Assembly: GCA_002315455.1 (NCBI GenBank) | Contig: DCGG01000097.1 | Location: forward strand, 220-6,284 | DNA: 6,065 nt | Direction: 5' to 3' | Source of the DNA: Lentisphaeria bacterium UBA1784 | Lineage (GTDB): Bacteria > Verrucomicrobiota > Lentisphaeria > Victivallales > Victivallaceae | Part shown: in pieces, positions 1-6,065 of the stretch | Layout of the letters: each line of letters starts with the position of its first letter | Numbering within the stretch: position 1 is the stretch's first letter | The notes under the pieces: model-generated | Seen by the model: only the letters and a program-made list of their open reading frames with translations | Told to the model about the DNA's origin: nothing | Databases searched by the model: none | Program-made: the position numbers and the translations under genes

Positions 1-672
1 GAGGAGATTCCCGGCGAGGAGGCCTTCCCCGCCTATCTGGAGAGCCGCATCTCCGGCTTCTACGAGCGGGCCGGACTGGTCAGGCTCCGCAACGGCGAGA
101 CCGGTTCGGTCACCATCGGCGGCGCCGTCTCCCCCGCGGGGGGCAACTTCGAGGAGCCTGTGACCCAGGCCACGCTGAAGGTGGTGGGATGTTTCCTCGG
201 ACTCTCCCGGGAACGTTCCGATGCCCGCCGCTATCCGGCGATCCATCCGCTGGACAGCTGGAGCAAATATCCGAGTCTGGTGGATGCAGGGGAGTTGACT
301 TTCGCCCGGAACATCCTCCGCAAGGGCGCCGAAGTGGAACAGATGATGAAGGTCATCGGCGAGGAGGGAACCAGCGACAACGACTTCCAGTTCTACCTCA
401 AAAGCGAATTTCTCGACTACGTCTATCTTCAGCAGAACACCTTCGATGCAGTGGACGGCGCTTCCGATGAGAAGCGCCAGCAGATCATGTTCAAACAGGT
501 CTGCGACGTCCTCCACGAGGCCTTCACTTTCGACAGCAAAGACACGGCCCGGCGTTACTTCCTGCGGTTGCGCCAGCTCTTTCTGGATATGAACTACATG
601 CCTCTCGAAAGCGCCCCCTATCAGGGCCAGCGCGCCAAGATCGAGGCCATGATCGCGGAGGGGAAACGGTAA
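1..672 (+). CDS. atpA: V-type ATP synthase/ATPase subunit A, 3' part (5' truncated by window edge)
   Basis: This is the C-terminal 223 residues of the catalytic A subunit of a V-type (V/A) rotary ATPase, which forms the ATP-hydrolysing or -synthesising sites of the cytoplasmic head together with subunit B. The open frame runs from base 1 without a start, so the N-terminal domain and Walker A motif lie upstream. Visible family hallmarks are PAYLESRISGFYERAG near the beginning, the conserved SPAGGNFEEPVTQATLK block (about residues 43-59 of the fragment), then LSRERSDARRYPAIHPLDSW and EVEQMMKVIGEEG. An internal ATG-less GTG at 160 falls inside the EEPVTQ block and is not a real start. The sequence resembles the short bacterial A subunits of Chlamydiae and spirochaetes rather than Thermus. 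The TAA stop is one base before the atpB ATG, which suggests translational coupling. Identity is very secure; the lineage assignment is from memory of family sequences. Confidence 0.96.
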   Translation, partial: EEIPGEEAFPAYLESRISGFYERAGLVRLRNGETGSVTIGGAVSPAGGNFEEPVTQATLKVVGCFLGLSRERSDARRYPAIHPLDSWSKYPSLVDAGELTFARNILRKGAEVEQMMKVIGEEGTSDNDFQFYLKSEFLDYVYLQQNTFDAVDGASDEKRQQIMFKQVCDVLHEAFTFDSKDTARRYFLRLRQLFLDMNYMPLESAPYQGQRAKIEAMIAEGKR

Positions 673-673
673 A

Positions 674-1966
674 ATGCGGAAAGTCTATCATAAGATCATT
701 CGGATCTCCGGCAACGTCATCACCGTGGAGGCGGAGAACGCCGCATACAATGAACTGGCGGAAGTCTCCGGCGCCCGGGGCGTCTCCCTCGCGCAGGTGA
801 TCCGTCTGGAGGGGAAGAAAGTCTCCCTGCAGATCTTTGCGGGAAGCCGGGGCATCAGCACCGGGGATCAGGTCCGTTTTCTCGGGCGGGAGATGCAGGT
901 CTCCAGTTCCGACGCACTGTTGGGCCGGATCTTCAACGGCCGCGGCACCCCCCGGGACAACCGCCCGGACGTGGATTCGGAACTCATCGCCATCGGAGGT
1001 CCCTCCGTCAATCCGGCCAAGCGGATCATCCCCCGGAACATGATCCGGACCAACATCCCCATGATCGACATCTTCAACACCCTCGTGGAATCCCAGAAGT
1101 TACCCATTTTCTCCGTGGCCGGCGAACCTTACAACCAGCTTCTCGCCCGCATCGCCCTTCAGGCGGAAGTGGACGTGATCGTGCTGGGCGGCATGGGGAT
1201 GAAGCACGACGATTATCTCACCATGAAGCGCACCCTCGATGAACACGGCGCCCTCTCCCGGACCGTGATGTTCATCCACACCGCCGCCGACCCGGTGGTG
1301 GAGTGCCTGATGGTCCCCGACATGGCCCTTGCCGTCGCCGAAGCCTATGCGCTCCGAGGGAAACGGGTGCTGACTCTGCTCACCGATATGACCAACTTCG
1401 CCGATGCGCTGAAGGAGATCGCCATCACCATGGAACAGATCCCCGCCAACCGCGGCTATCCCGGCGACCTTTACAGCCAGTTGGCCAGCCGCTATGAGAA
1501 AGCGGTGGACTTCGATGGCGCCGGTTCCATCACCATCCTTGCGGTAACCACCATGCCGGGCGACGACGTGACTCATCCGGTCCCGGACAATACCGGATAC
1601 ATCACCGAGGGGCAGTTCTACCTGCGGAACGGCCGCATCGAACCATTCGGTTCCCTCTCCCGCCTGAAGCAGAACGTCAACGGCAGGACCCGGGAGGACC
1701 ACCGCGCCATCATGGACGCCATGATCCGGCTCTACTCCGAATACCGCAGTACTCTGGAGAAACAGTCCATGGGCTTCAAGATGTCCAACTGGGACGAGAA
1801 ACTGTTGAAGTACGGTTCCCGCTTCGAGAGCGAGATGATGGACCTCGCCGTCAACATCCCGCTGGAAGCCGCGCTGGATCTGGGGTGGAAGATCCTCTCC
1901 GACTGCTTCGACAGCACCGAGATCGGCGTCAAAAGCGACCTTTGCGCCAAGTTCTGGCCGAAATAG
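674..1966 (+). CDS. atpB: V-type ATP synthase/ATPase subunit B
   Basis: This is the regulatory, non-catalytic B subunit (430 residues, normal length) that alternates with A in the hexameric head. An N-terminal beta-barrel domain (about 1-75) is followed by the nucleotide-binding fold. The P-loop position holds FSVAGEPYNQLL (about 146-157), which lacks the GK[ST] of a working Walker A, as expected for B. Other hallmarks are VECLMVPDMALAVAEAYA (209-226), LLTDMTNFADALKEIAIT (235-252), NRGYPGDLYSQLASRYEKA (259-277) and GDDVTHPVPDNTGYITEGQ (296-314). SLSRLKQ (327-333) contains the arginine that in related B subunits reaches into the A-subunit site; that role is inferred from family knowledge. The ATG at 674 is supported by GGAGGGG at 657-663, ten bases upstream, inside the end of atpA. 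The gene sits one base after atpA and 21 bases before atpD. Confidence 0.97.
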   Translation: MRKVYHKIIRISGNVITVEAENAAYNELAEVSGARGVSLAQVIRLEGKKVSLQIFAGSRGISTGDQVRFLGREMQVSSSDALLGRIFNGRGTPRDNRPDVDSELIAIGGPSVNPAKRIIPRNMIRTNIPMIDIFNTLVESQKLPIFSVAGEPYNQLLARIALQAEVDVIVLGGMGMKHDDYLTMKRTLDEHGALSRTVMFIHTAADPVVECLMVPDMALAVAEAYALRGKRVLTLLTDMTNFADALKEIAITMEQIPANRGYPGDLYSQLASRYEKAVDFDGAGSITILAVTTMPGDDVTHPVPDNTGYITEGQFYLRNGRIEPFGSLSRLKQNVNGRTREDHRAIMDAMIRLYSEYRSTLEKQSMGFKMSNWDEKLLKYGSRFESEMMDLAVNIPLEAALDLGWKILSDCFDSTEIGVKSDLCAKFWPK

Positions 1967-1987
1967 TTTCCGGGGAGCCTGTGACAG

Positions 1988-2590
1988 ATGGCGAAACTCA
2001 AATTCACCAAGACAGAACTGAAAAAACAGCAGGATGCGCTGAAACAGTTCCGGCGGTTTCTGCCCACGCTGCAGCTGAAGAAACAACAGTTGCAGTTCGA
2101 GGTCCGGCAGAGTCAGGAACTGCTGGAGGCAAACCTTGCCGCACAGCGGGACCTCGCCGCAAGGACCGCCGGCTTCATCGCCCTCTTCGGAGACGATTCG
2201 ACCATCCGTCTGCTGGAGGAGCACGTGAAAGTCCGGCAGGTCATCCGGGGCACCGCCAACATCGCCGGGATCGCCATCCCCACCTTTGAACGCATCGACT
2301 TCGAGGAGCTTCCCTGGAGCCTCTATTACACCGACTGGTTCGTGGACGATGCCGTCGCCGCGCTGAAGGATGCGGTCCGGCTCCGGGAGGCTGGGAAGGT
2401 CCTGCAGGAACAGTACGATCTGCTGGCCTCCGAACTGTGCACCACCAGCCAGCGGGTCAACCTTTTCGAGAAAGTCAAGATCCCGGAGTGCCGGGACAAC
2501 ATCCGCAAGATCGGCATCGCCCTCGGCGACGCCAACACCACTGCCGTCGCCCGCTGCAAGATCGCCAAACGCAAGGTTTCGGCGGCATGA
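1988..2590 (+). CDS. atpD: V-type ATP synthase/ATPase subunit D (central rotor shaft)
   Basis: Subunit D forms the central stalk that rotates inside the A3B3 head and couples ATP turnover to ion movement through the membrane ring. The protein is 200 residues, typical for the bacterial family, and mostly alpha-helical, with long heptad-like N- and C-terminal helices that would pair as a coiled coil. Recognisable parts are KFTKTELKKQQDALKQFRRF with LPTLQLKKQQLQ (about 5-36) and the C-terminal signature SQRVNLFEKVKIPECRDNIR (154-173), matching the family's RVNxLE...IP block. The ATG at 1988 has GGGGAG at 1972-1977, ten bases upstream. A GTG at 1981 is out of frame. The TGA stop (2588-2590) overlaps an ATG at 2587 that opens a tiny ORF running into cimA. 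The expected next genes for subunits I and K are absent. Confidence 0.94.
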   Translation: MAKLKFTKTELKKQQDALKQFRRFLPTLQLKKQQLQFEVRQSQELLEANLAAQRDLAARTAGFIALFGDDSTIRLLEEHVKVRQVIRGTANIAGIAIPTFERIDFEELPWSLYYTDWFVDDAVAALKDAVRLREAGKVLQEQYDLLASELCTTSQRVNLFEKVKIPECRDNIRKIGIALGDANTTAVARCKIAKRKVSAA

Positions 2591-2619
2591 TCCGCACAAG
2601 ATCGGAATTCAAATGCTGA
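2587..2619 (+). other. Ten-codon mini-ORF bridging atpD stop and cimA start (candidate coupling element)
   Basis: An ATG at 2587-2589 overlaps the atpD stop as ATGA and opens a frame encoding MIRTRSEFKC that ends at TGA 2617-2619, inside the second and third codons of cimA (ATG 2613-2615). A weak AAGG at 2573-2576 precedes it at ten bases. A ribosome finishing atpD could restart here and then stop beside the cimA ATG, which has only a poor Shine-Dalgarno of its own (GGA at 2604-2606). Only one isoleucine codon is present and there is no run of branched-chain codons, so it does not look like a classical attenuation leader. It may be chance; the geometry is all the sequence shows. Confidence 0.25.
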
Positions 2620-4157
2620 AGAACGCAAAACACGATTGCATCGAGATACTGGACACCACCCTCCGGGATGGGGAACAGACTCCCGGCGTGGCCTTCACTC
2701 CGGCGGAAAAACTGGAGATTGCCCGGCTTCTGCTGCTCCACGTGAAAGTGGACCGGCTGGAGGTCGCCAGCGCCCGGGTCTCGGAAGGGGAGCAGGAAGC
2801 AGTCCGCAACATGATGAAGTGGGCGGAACACCGGGAGCTCGTGCCGCAACTGGAGATCCTCGGCTTCGTGGATGGCGGCCGCTCCATTCAGTGGATCAGA
2901 GATGCCGGAGGCCGGGTCCTCAATTTGCTGCTGAAGGGGTCCGAACGCCACTGCCGGGGTCAGCTGAAAAAAAGCCTCTCCCGGCACTGCGACGAAGCGC
3001 TCCACGACATTGAACTCGCCGAAAAGTCCGGTCTGGAGGTCAACGTCTATCTGGAGGACTGGTCCGGGGGCGTGCAGGAGAATTTCGGCGCCGTCCATGC
3101 GCTGGTCTCCGCCCTCGTGCAGACCTCCGTCCGCCGGATCATGCTGGCGGACACCCTGGGATTGCTCTCCCCGGAGGAGACCGGACGCTACACCGACTGG
3201 ATGACCACCTCCTTCCCGGAGGTCCATTTCGATTTTCATTGCCACAACGACTACGGCCTCGCGCTGGCCAACAGCCTCGCCGCCGTCCGCAGCGGCATCG
3301 CCGGGATCCATACCACCGTCAACGGATTGGGGGAGCGGGCCGGAAACCTGCCTCTCGCCCAGTTCGCCGTGGCCATCAACGATCTCACGGACCGGAAGGT
3401 CCGCATCGCGGAAAAAGAGTTGCAACGCGCCAGTGAAATGGTCCAGTCCATCTCCGGCAAGCGCCTTCCCGGGAACGCTCCCATCGTGGGCAGAGACGTC
3501 TATACCCAGACCTGCGGCGTCCACGCCGACGGCGACAGGAAGGGAGCGCTCTACGTGAATCGGCTTCTCCCCGAGCGTTTCGGAAGGGTCCGGGACTACG
3601 CCCTCGGCAAACTGGCGGGCAAGGCCTCCGTCGATCAGAATCTGAAGGAACTGGACCTCCCCGACGACCTCGATCCGGAAGTCCGCCAGCGGGTCCTGCT
3701 GGAAATCGTCCGTCTGGGCGACAAGAAGAAGGCCGTGACGGCGGCGGACCTGCCATTCATCCTTGCAGGGGTGCTCCACACGCCCCTGCAGCCGAGGATC
3801 AAGGTCTCCGGCATGGAGATGACGGCAAAACTCCACGCACTCCCCAAGGCCACCGTGGAACTGGAGTTCGACGGAGCCAAAGTCAAAGCCTCTGCCGCCG
3901 GAGACGGCAGTTACGACGCCTTTGTGAAGGCGCTCCGCAAATGTCTGCGGCAGTTCCAGCTTTCCATGCCGAAACTGCTGGACTATCAGGTGCGGATCCC
4001 CCCGGGCGGGCGCACCGACGCCATCGTGGAGACCACCATCACCTGGGCGCTGGGCGGCGGACGCACCCTCATCACCGCAGGCGTAGACTCCGACCAGTTG
4101 GCGGCGGCTATCCAATCCACCGAAAAGATGCTGAACCTGACCATCGGAAAGGAATGA
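2613..4157 (+). CDS. cimA: (R)-citramalate synthase, Leptospira-type (LeuA/HMG-CoA-lyase-like family)
   Basis: The enzyme condenses pyruvate with acetyl-CoA to (R)-citramalate, the first step of threonine-independent isoleucine synthesis in the cytoplasm. The product is 514 residues: a DRE-TIM catalytic barrel (about 8-280), a linker subdomain, and a C-terminal LeuA-type allosteric domain (about 390-508) ending in IPPGGRTDAIVETTITW. Visible active-site elements are TLRDGEQTPG (16-25, with R18 and D19), metal ligands in FHCHNDYG (H209, H211), the NGLGERAGN loop (237-245) and TCGVHADG (300-307). Compared from memory with Leptospira CimA at an offset of +2, the pyruvate-pocket residues are kept (L83, L106, Y146) along with E148 and T181, which favours citramalate over isopropylmalate synthase. 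The frame is open upstream to 2370, but homology begins just after the ATG at 2613 and the upstream part overlaps atpD. Isoleucine feedback inhibition is likely by analogy. It could still be an alpha-isopropylmalate synthase paralogue. Confidence 0.9.
   Translation: MLKNAKHDCIEILDTTLRDGEQTPGVAFTPAEKLEIARLLLLHVKVDRLEVASARVSEGEQEAVRNMMKWAEHRELVPQLEILGFVDGGRSIQWIRDAGGRVLNLLLKGSERHCRGQLKKSLSRHCDEALHDIELAEKSGLEVNVYLEDWSGGVQENFGAVHALVSALVQTSVRRIMLADTLGLLSPEETGRYTDWMTTSFPEVHFDFHCHNDYGLALANSLAAVRSGIAGIHTTVNGLGERAGNLPLAQFAVAINDLTDRKVRIAEKELQRASEMVQSISGKRLPGNAPIVGRDVYTQTCGVHADGDRKGALYVNRLLPERFGRVRDYALGKLAGKASVDQNLKELDLPDDLDPEVRQRVLLEIVRLGDKKKAVTAADLPFILAGVLHTPLQPRIKVSGMEMTAKLHALPKATVELEFDGAKVKASAAGDGSYDAFVKALRKCLRQFQLSMPKLLDYQVRIPPGGRTDAIVETTITWALGGGRTLITAGVDSDQLAAAIQSTEKMLNLTIGKE
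3764..3790 (+). repeat. Ten-base-pair inverted repeat (hairpin) inside cimA
   Basis: TGCAGGGGTG (3764-3773) pairs with CGCCCCTGCA (3781-3790) across a seven-base loop, with nine Watson-Crick pairs and one T-G wobble. It encodes roughly residues 384-393, at the boundary between the linker region and the C-terminal allosteric domain. It has no following T-run, so it is not an ordinary intrinsic terminator. It could slow the ribosome between domains or be a by-product of GC-rich codon use. Confidence 0.6.
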
Positions 4158-4163
4158 TGCCTT

Positions 4164-5222
4164 ATGGGCCGATTCTATATTATCTCCGGCGATGACGACT
4201 TCGTCCGGAAACAGCGGGCGAGAGTCCTCGCCGAGGAACTCTCGGGCGGCAACGGGCCTGACGACCCGGCCATGGAGATCATCCCGGGGGACTCCGACAC
4301 GCTGAAGTTTCCGGCGCTGGCGGGGGATTTTCTCAACGCCATCAGTACGCCGCCCTTCCTCTGTCCCAGCAAACTGGTCTGGTTCCGGCACCTGCCGGAT
4401 CTGGAGGCCTTTGCAGAAAAGGTCCCGCCGCCGGCGCAGGAGGCCATCGAATTTCTGAGCAAACCCCTCCCCGAAGAACTCTCCGTCCTGATCGACGGCC
4501 CCGGATTGGACCAGCGCAAGGCCTTCGCCAAGATCATGAAGGCCGCCGGAGCGGTCATCGAGATCTACTCCACCGGCCGCGCCGGAGATAAAAATGCCGC
4601 AGACCGGAGAAAACTTTCCATCGCGGATTTCTTCCAGCAGGCGGGAAAGAAGATCGCACCGCAGGCGGTCCAATATCTTCTGGACGTCATCGGCGGAGAT
4701 TCCGGCGTTCTGCTCAATGAATTGGAGAAGGTCCGGTGTTACACGGGCGACGCCCCTGAAGTCACCCTCGCCGACTGCACCGCCGTGGTGAGCCGCACCC
4801 CCGAAGCCATGAGTTGGGAGTACACCTCCGCCATCATCGCGGGGAAGGCGGATCAGGCGCTGAAACTTCTGGACCTCATGCTGGACGACAGCGGTTCCGA
4901 AATACGGATGATCTATGCGGTCTCAAAGGAGTATCAGCAGATGATCCAGACCCGGCTGGCCATGAAGGAACTCGGCATCACCCGGGTCAATCCCCGGACC
5001 TTCGATGCGTTCGCAGACCGCAAAGGAGAGTTTCCAGGGAATCCGTTGCTGAAACTCCACCCTTACCGGGCCTTCAAGATCTGCGAAGGCGCTCTCGCCA
5101 TCAGCGAGGAACGGCTGGCGGGGAAACTGACCCTCATCCGGGATGCGGCCCGGGCTCTGGTCTCCGGCGGCGGCGACCGCCGGATCATTCTGGAACAACT
5201 GACACTCAAACTCGCCCGCTGA
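4164..5222 (+). CDS. holA: DNA polymerase III subunit delta (clamp-loader subunit)
   Basis: The delta subunit is the wrench of the clamp loader: it binds the beta sliding clamp and opens it so that it can be placed on DNA. The protein has 352 residues, close to the usual length of about 340. Its N-terminus, MGRFYIISGDDDFVRKQRAR, fits the family's opening strand and 'G-x-[DE]-x-[FL]' turn. A beta-strand with a KLVWFRHLPDL segment (70-80) follows. The most diagnostic part is GGDSGVLLNELEKVRCY (177-193), matching the GND...LE.EL.KL block, then VVSRTPEAMSWEYTSAIIAGK (208-228) and the helical collar domain to the end. No P-loop is present, as expected for delta. AAGGA (4149-4153) lies ten bases before the ATG at 4164. 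cimA ends six bases upstream in the same frame. holA sequences are poorly conserved, so confidence rests on the overall pattern. Confidence 0.88.
   Translation: MGRFYIISGDDDFVRKQRARVLAEELSGGNGPDDPAMEIIPGDSDTLKFPALAGDFLNAISTPPFLCPSKLVWFRHLPDLEAFAEKVPPPAQEAIEFLSKPLPEELSVLIDGPGLDQRKAFAKIMKAAGAVIEIYSTGRAGDKNAADRRKLSIADFFQQAGKKIAPQAVQYLLDVIGGDSGVLLNELEKVRCYTGDAPEVTLADCTAVVSRTPEAMSWEYTSAIIAGKADQALKLLDLMLDDSGSEIRMIYAVSKEYQQMIQTRLAMKELGITRVNPRTFDAFADRKGEFPGNPLLKLHPYRAFKICEGALAISEERLAGKLTLIRDAARALVSGGGDRRIILEQLTLKLAR
5163..5184 (+). repeat. Eight-base-pair perfect inverted repeat near the 3' end of holA
   Basis: TCCGGCGG (5163-5170) and CCGCCGGA (5177-5184) are perfect reverse complements around a six-base loop, within codons for the segment SGGGDRR of HolA. 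There is no T-run after it on either strand. It lies 38 bases before the holA stop and could act as a stable 3' structure that protects or terminates convergent transcripts, but the GC-rich glycine/arginine codons could produce it by chance. Confidence 0.5.
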
Positions 5223-5233
5223 AAAGTCAGCGG
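5216..5233. repeat. Palindrome spanning the convergent holA and uup stop codons (candidate bidirectional transcription end)
   Basis: CCGCTGA (5216-5222) and TCAGCGG (5227-5233) are perfect reverse complements with loop AAAG (5223-5226). The left arm ends with the holA TGA and the right arm begins with the uup stop on the other strand, so both converging genes terminate in the same hairpin and only the four loop bases are intergenic. No T-run follows on either strand, so by standard criteria it is not a canonical Rho-independent terminator. The two genes nonetheless have no other place to end their transcripts outside coding sequence. Confidence 0.55.
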
Positions 5234-6065
5234 CGGTCATCCAGTTCCAGCCAGCGGTCGGAGGCGGCGTCCAATTCCTTCCGGAGCGTGGCAAGTTCCC
5301 CGTTGAGAGAGGCACTCTCCGAACCGTGTTTGCGGAAGAAATCCGGGTCCTGAAAGACGGCTTCGATTTCGGCGATCCGCGCCTCCAGTTCCGGCATGCG
5401 CGTCTCCAATGCGGCAAGTTCCCGCTGTTCCTTGAAGGAGAGTTTTGCTTTGCCGTCCTCCCGGCGCTGGGGATTGGGGGCGGTGTTCTTCGGAGGAGCC
5501 GGAGGCGGAGGCGGCGTCTCCCGCTTCGGAGCCGCCGGAACGGAGGGCTTCACCCCCGCAGCCGCGGCAAGTTCCGCCTTCTTGCTCTCGTAGTAATCGA
5601 AGTCCCCGGGGGTGTAGAAGGCGTGTCCTTCGCCGTCCAGTCCGATGATGCCGTCGCAAACCCGGTTGAGGAAGTACCGGTCGTGACTCACCAGCAGAAG
5701 CGTTCCGGGATAGTCGATCAGCGCCTCCTCCAGCAGCCGCAGAGTGGAGAGGTCCAAGTCGTTGGTGGGTTCGTCGAGGATCAGGAAGTTTCCGCCCCGC
5801 TTCAGGATCTTCGCGAGGGTCAGGCGCGCTTTTTCGCCACCGGAGAGAAATTTGATCTGGGTGTTGATCCGCTCATCTTCAAAGAGGAAACGCCGCAGAT
5901 AGGACCGGACCGTGATGCGTTCCGCGCCGAGTTCGATGAGATCCCGGCCCTCGGCCACCTCCTCATAGACGGTGCGCTCCTGATCCAGAACGAGTTTGCC
6001 CTGATCCACGTAGTTGAACTCCACCGCCGGAGCGATCTTCACCGAACCGGTATCCGGCATCAGTT
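5227..6065 (-). CDS. uup: ABC-F family ATPase of the Uup type, C-terminal part (5' truncated by window edge)
   Basis: This is the second nucleotide-binding domain and C-terminal extension of a soluble tandem-ABC protein; relatives act on ribosomes and DNA rather than in transport. About 278 residues are visible and the frame continues past base 6065: CTG at 6063-6061 precedes the internal ATG at 6060, which is only the LMPDTG turn after the second Walker A and not a start. Numbering from that methionine, the Q-loop is YVDQ (17-20), the signature LSGGE (72-76), Walker B FLILDEPTNDLD (92-103) and the H-switch SHDR (125-128). All are intact. A proline-rich linker (about 171-200, including five consecutive prolines) leads to a coiled-coil tail, KLSFKEQREL to the end, which is the Uup hallmark. 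The second Walker A and the entire first domain are outside the window. The gene converges on holA and does not belong to that operon. Confidence 0.93.
   Translation of the reverse strand, partial: LMPDTGSVKIAPAVEFNYVDQGKLVLDQERTVYEEVAEGRDLIELGAERITVRSYLRRFLFEDERINTQIKFLSGGEKARLTLAKILKRGGNFLILDEPTNDLDLSTLRLLEEALIDYPGTLLLVSHDRYFLNRVCDGIIGLDGEGHAFYTPGDFDYYESKKAELAAAAGVKPSVPAAPKRETPPPPPAPPKNTAPNPQRREDGKAKLSFKEQRELAALETRMPELEARIAEIEAVFQDPDFFRKHGSESASLNGELATLRKELDAASDRWLELDDRR

Noticed and set aside
131..142. Perfect 12-base GC palindrome CCCCCGCGGGGG in atpA
   Set aside because: It encodes the invariant SPAGG part of subunit A; proline, alanine and glycine codons in GC-rich DNA give it by necessity, and it has no loop for a hairpin.
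1100..2599. Antisense open frame of 499 codons over atpB and atpD
   Set aside because: Same reason: opposite strand of strongly conserved ATPase genes in GC-rich DNA, with no family motif or convincing start signal.
2370..2612. Possible N-terminal extension of cimA overlapping atpD
   Set aside because: The frame is open but the extension is Arg/Ser-rich, unlike any part of the family, and fully overlaps the conserved C-terminus of subunit D; homology begins just after the ATG at 2613.
4155..4166. cimA and holA lie in the same frame, separated by TGA and two codons, raising a readthrough fusion
   Set aside because: TGA also ends atpD, holA and uup here, holA has its own binding site and normal N-terminus, and no recoding signal is visible.
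4154..4195. A second ATGA-overlap mini-ORF at the cimA stop (13 codons)
   Set aside because: It ends about 30 bases inside holA rather than at its start, and holA has its own AAGGA at a suitable distance, so no relay is needed.
2475..4673. Very long antisense open frame (732 codons) across atpD, cimA and holA
   Set aside because: It mirrors the third-position GC bias of the sense genes, crosses three well-supported genes and shows no recognisable domain; its composition is the usual Gly/Asp/Arg-rich shadow.
5290..5575. Ten-base word GGCAAGTTCC three times in uup (5290, 5413, 5566)
   Set aside because: Each copy encodes Glu-Leu-Ala on the reverse strand in the helical region with the same preferred codons; no regular spacing or extended similarity.
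1..6065. Search for mobile elements, CRISPR, tRNA, rRNA, riboswitch or defence genes
   Set aside because: Almost every base lies in an identified housekeeping gene, and the gaps of 1 to 22 bases cannot hold such elements.

Overview
The window is a dense, high-GC (by eye about 60%) stretch of bacterial chromosome with five protein genes and no gap longer than about 22 bases between them. Four genes run on the + strand: the 3' part of V-type ATPase subunit A (atpA), complete subunit B (atpB), complete subunit D (atpD), a Leptospira-type (R)-citramalate synthase (cimA) and the DNA polymerase III delta subunit (holA) follow one another as a probable single transcription unit, of which atpA is the truncated first member. 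The fifth locus, on the - strand, is the C-terminal part of an ABC-F ATPase of the Uup type; it meets holA tail to tail with only 4 bases between the stop codons, and its 5' part lies beyond the right edge.

Organism: the A and B subunits look like the short bacterial V-type ATPase lineage known from Chlamydiae, spirochaetes and Bacteroidetes, not the Thermus/archaeal type. Purine-rich Shine-Dalgarno sequences precede atpB, atpD and holA, which argues against Bacteroidetes. With the high GC content, a member of the PVC group (for example Lentisphaerota or Kiritimatiellota) or a high-GC spirochaete is my best inference. The sequence alone does not settle this.

Layout: 1-672 atpA (3' part); 674-1966 atpB; 1988-2590 atpD; 2613-4157 cimA; 4164-5222 holA; 5227-6065 uup (reverse, 5' truncated). 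The + strand gaps are 1, 21, 22 and 6 bases, so none has room for a promoter plus terminator. The rotary-ATPase genes form the catalytic head (A, B) and central rotor shaft (D). The membrane subunits I and K, which follow D in the chlamydial and spirochaetal operons I know, are not here; cimA takes their place. CimA makes citramalate from pyruvate and acetyl-CoA, the entry to threonine-independent isoleucine synthesis. HolA belongs to the replicative clamp loader, and Uup is a soluble ribosome/DNA-associated ATPase. They share no obvious pathway with the ATPase, so this looks like an ordinary housekeeping neighbourhood.

I found no mobile element, CRISPR array, tRNA, rRNA or clear novel system. 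The points most worth a second look are the interrupted V-ATPase gene order, a ten-codon mini-ORF bridging the atpD stop and the cimA start, a strong hairpin inside cimA at its domain boundary, and a palindrome that contains both converging stop codons.
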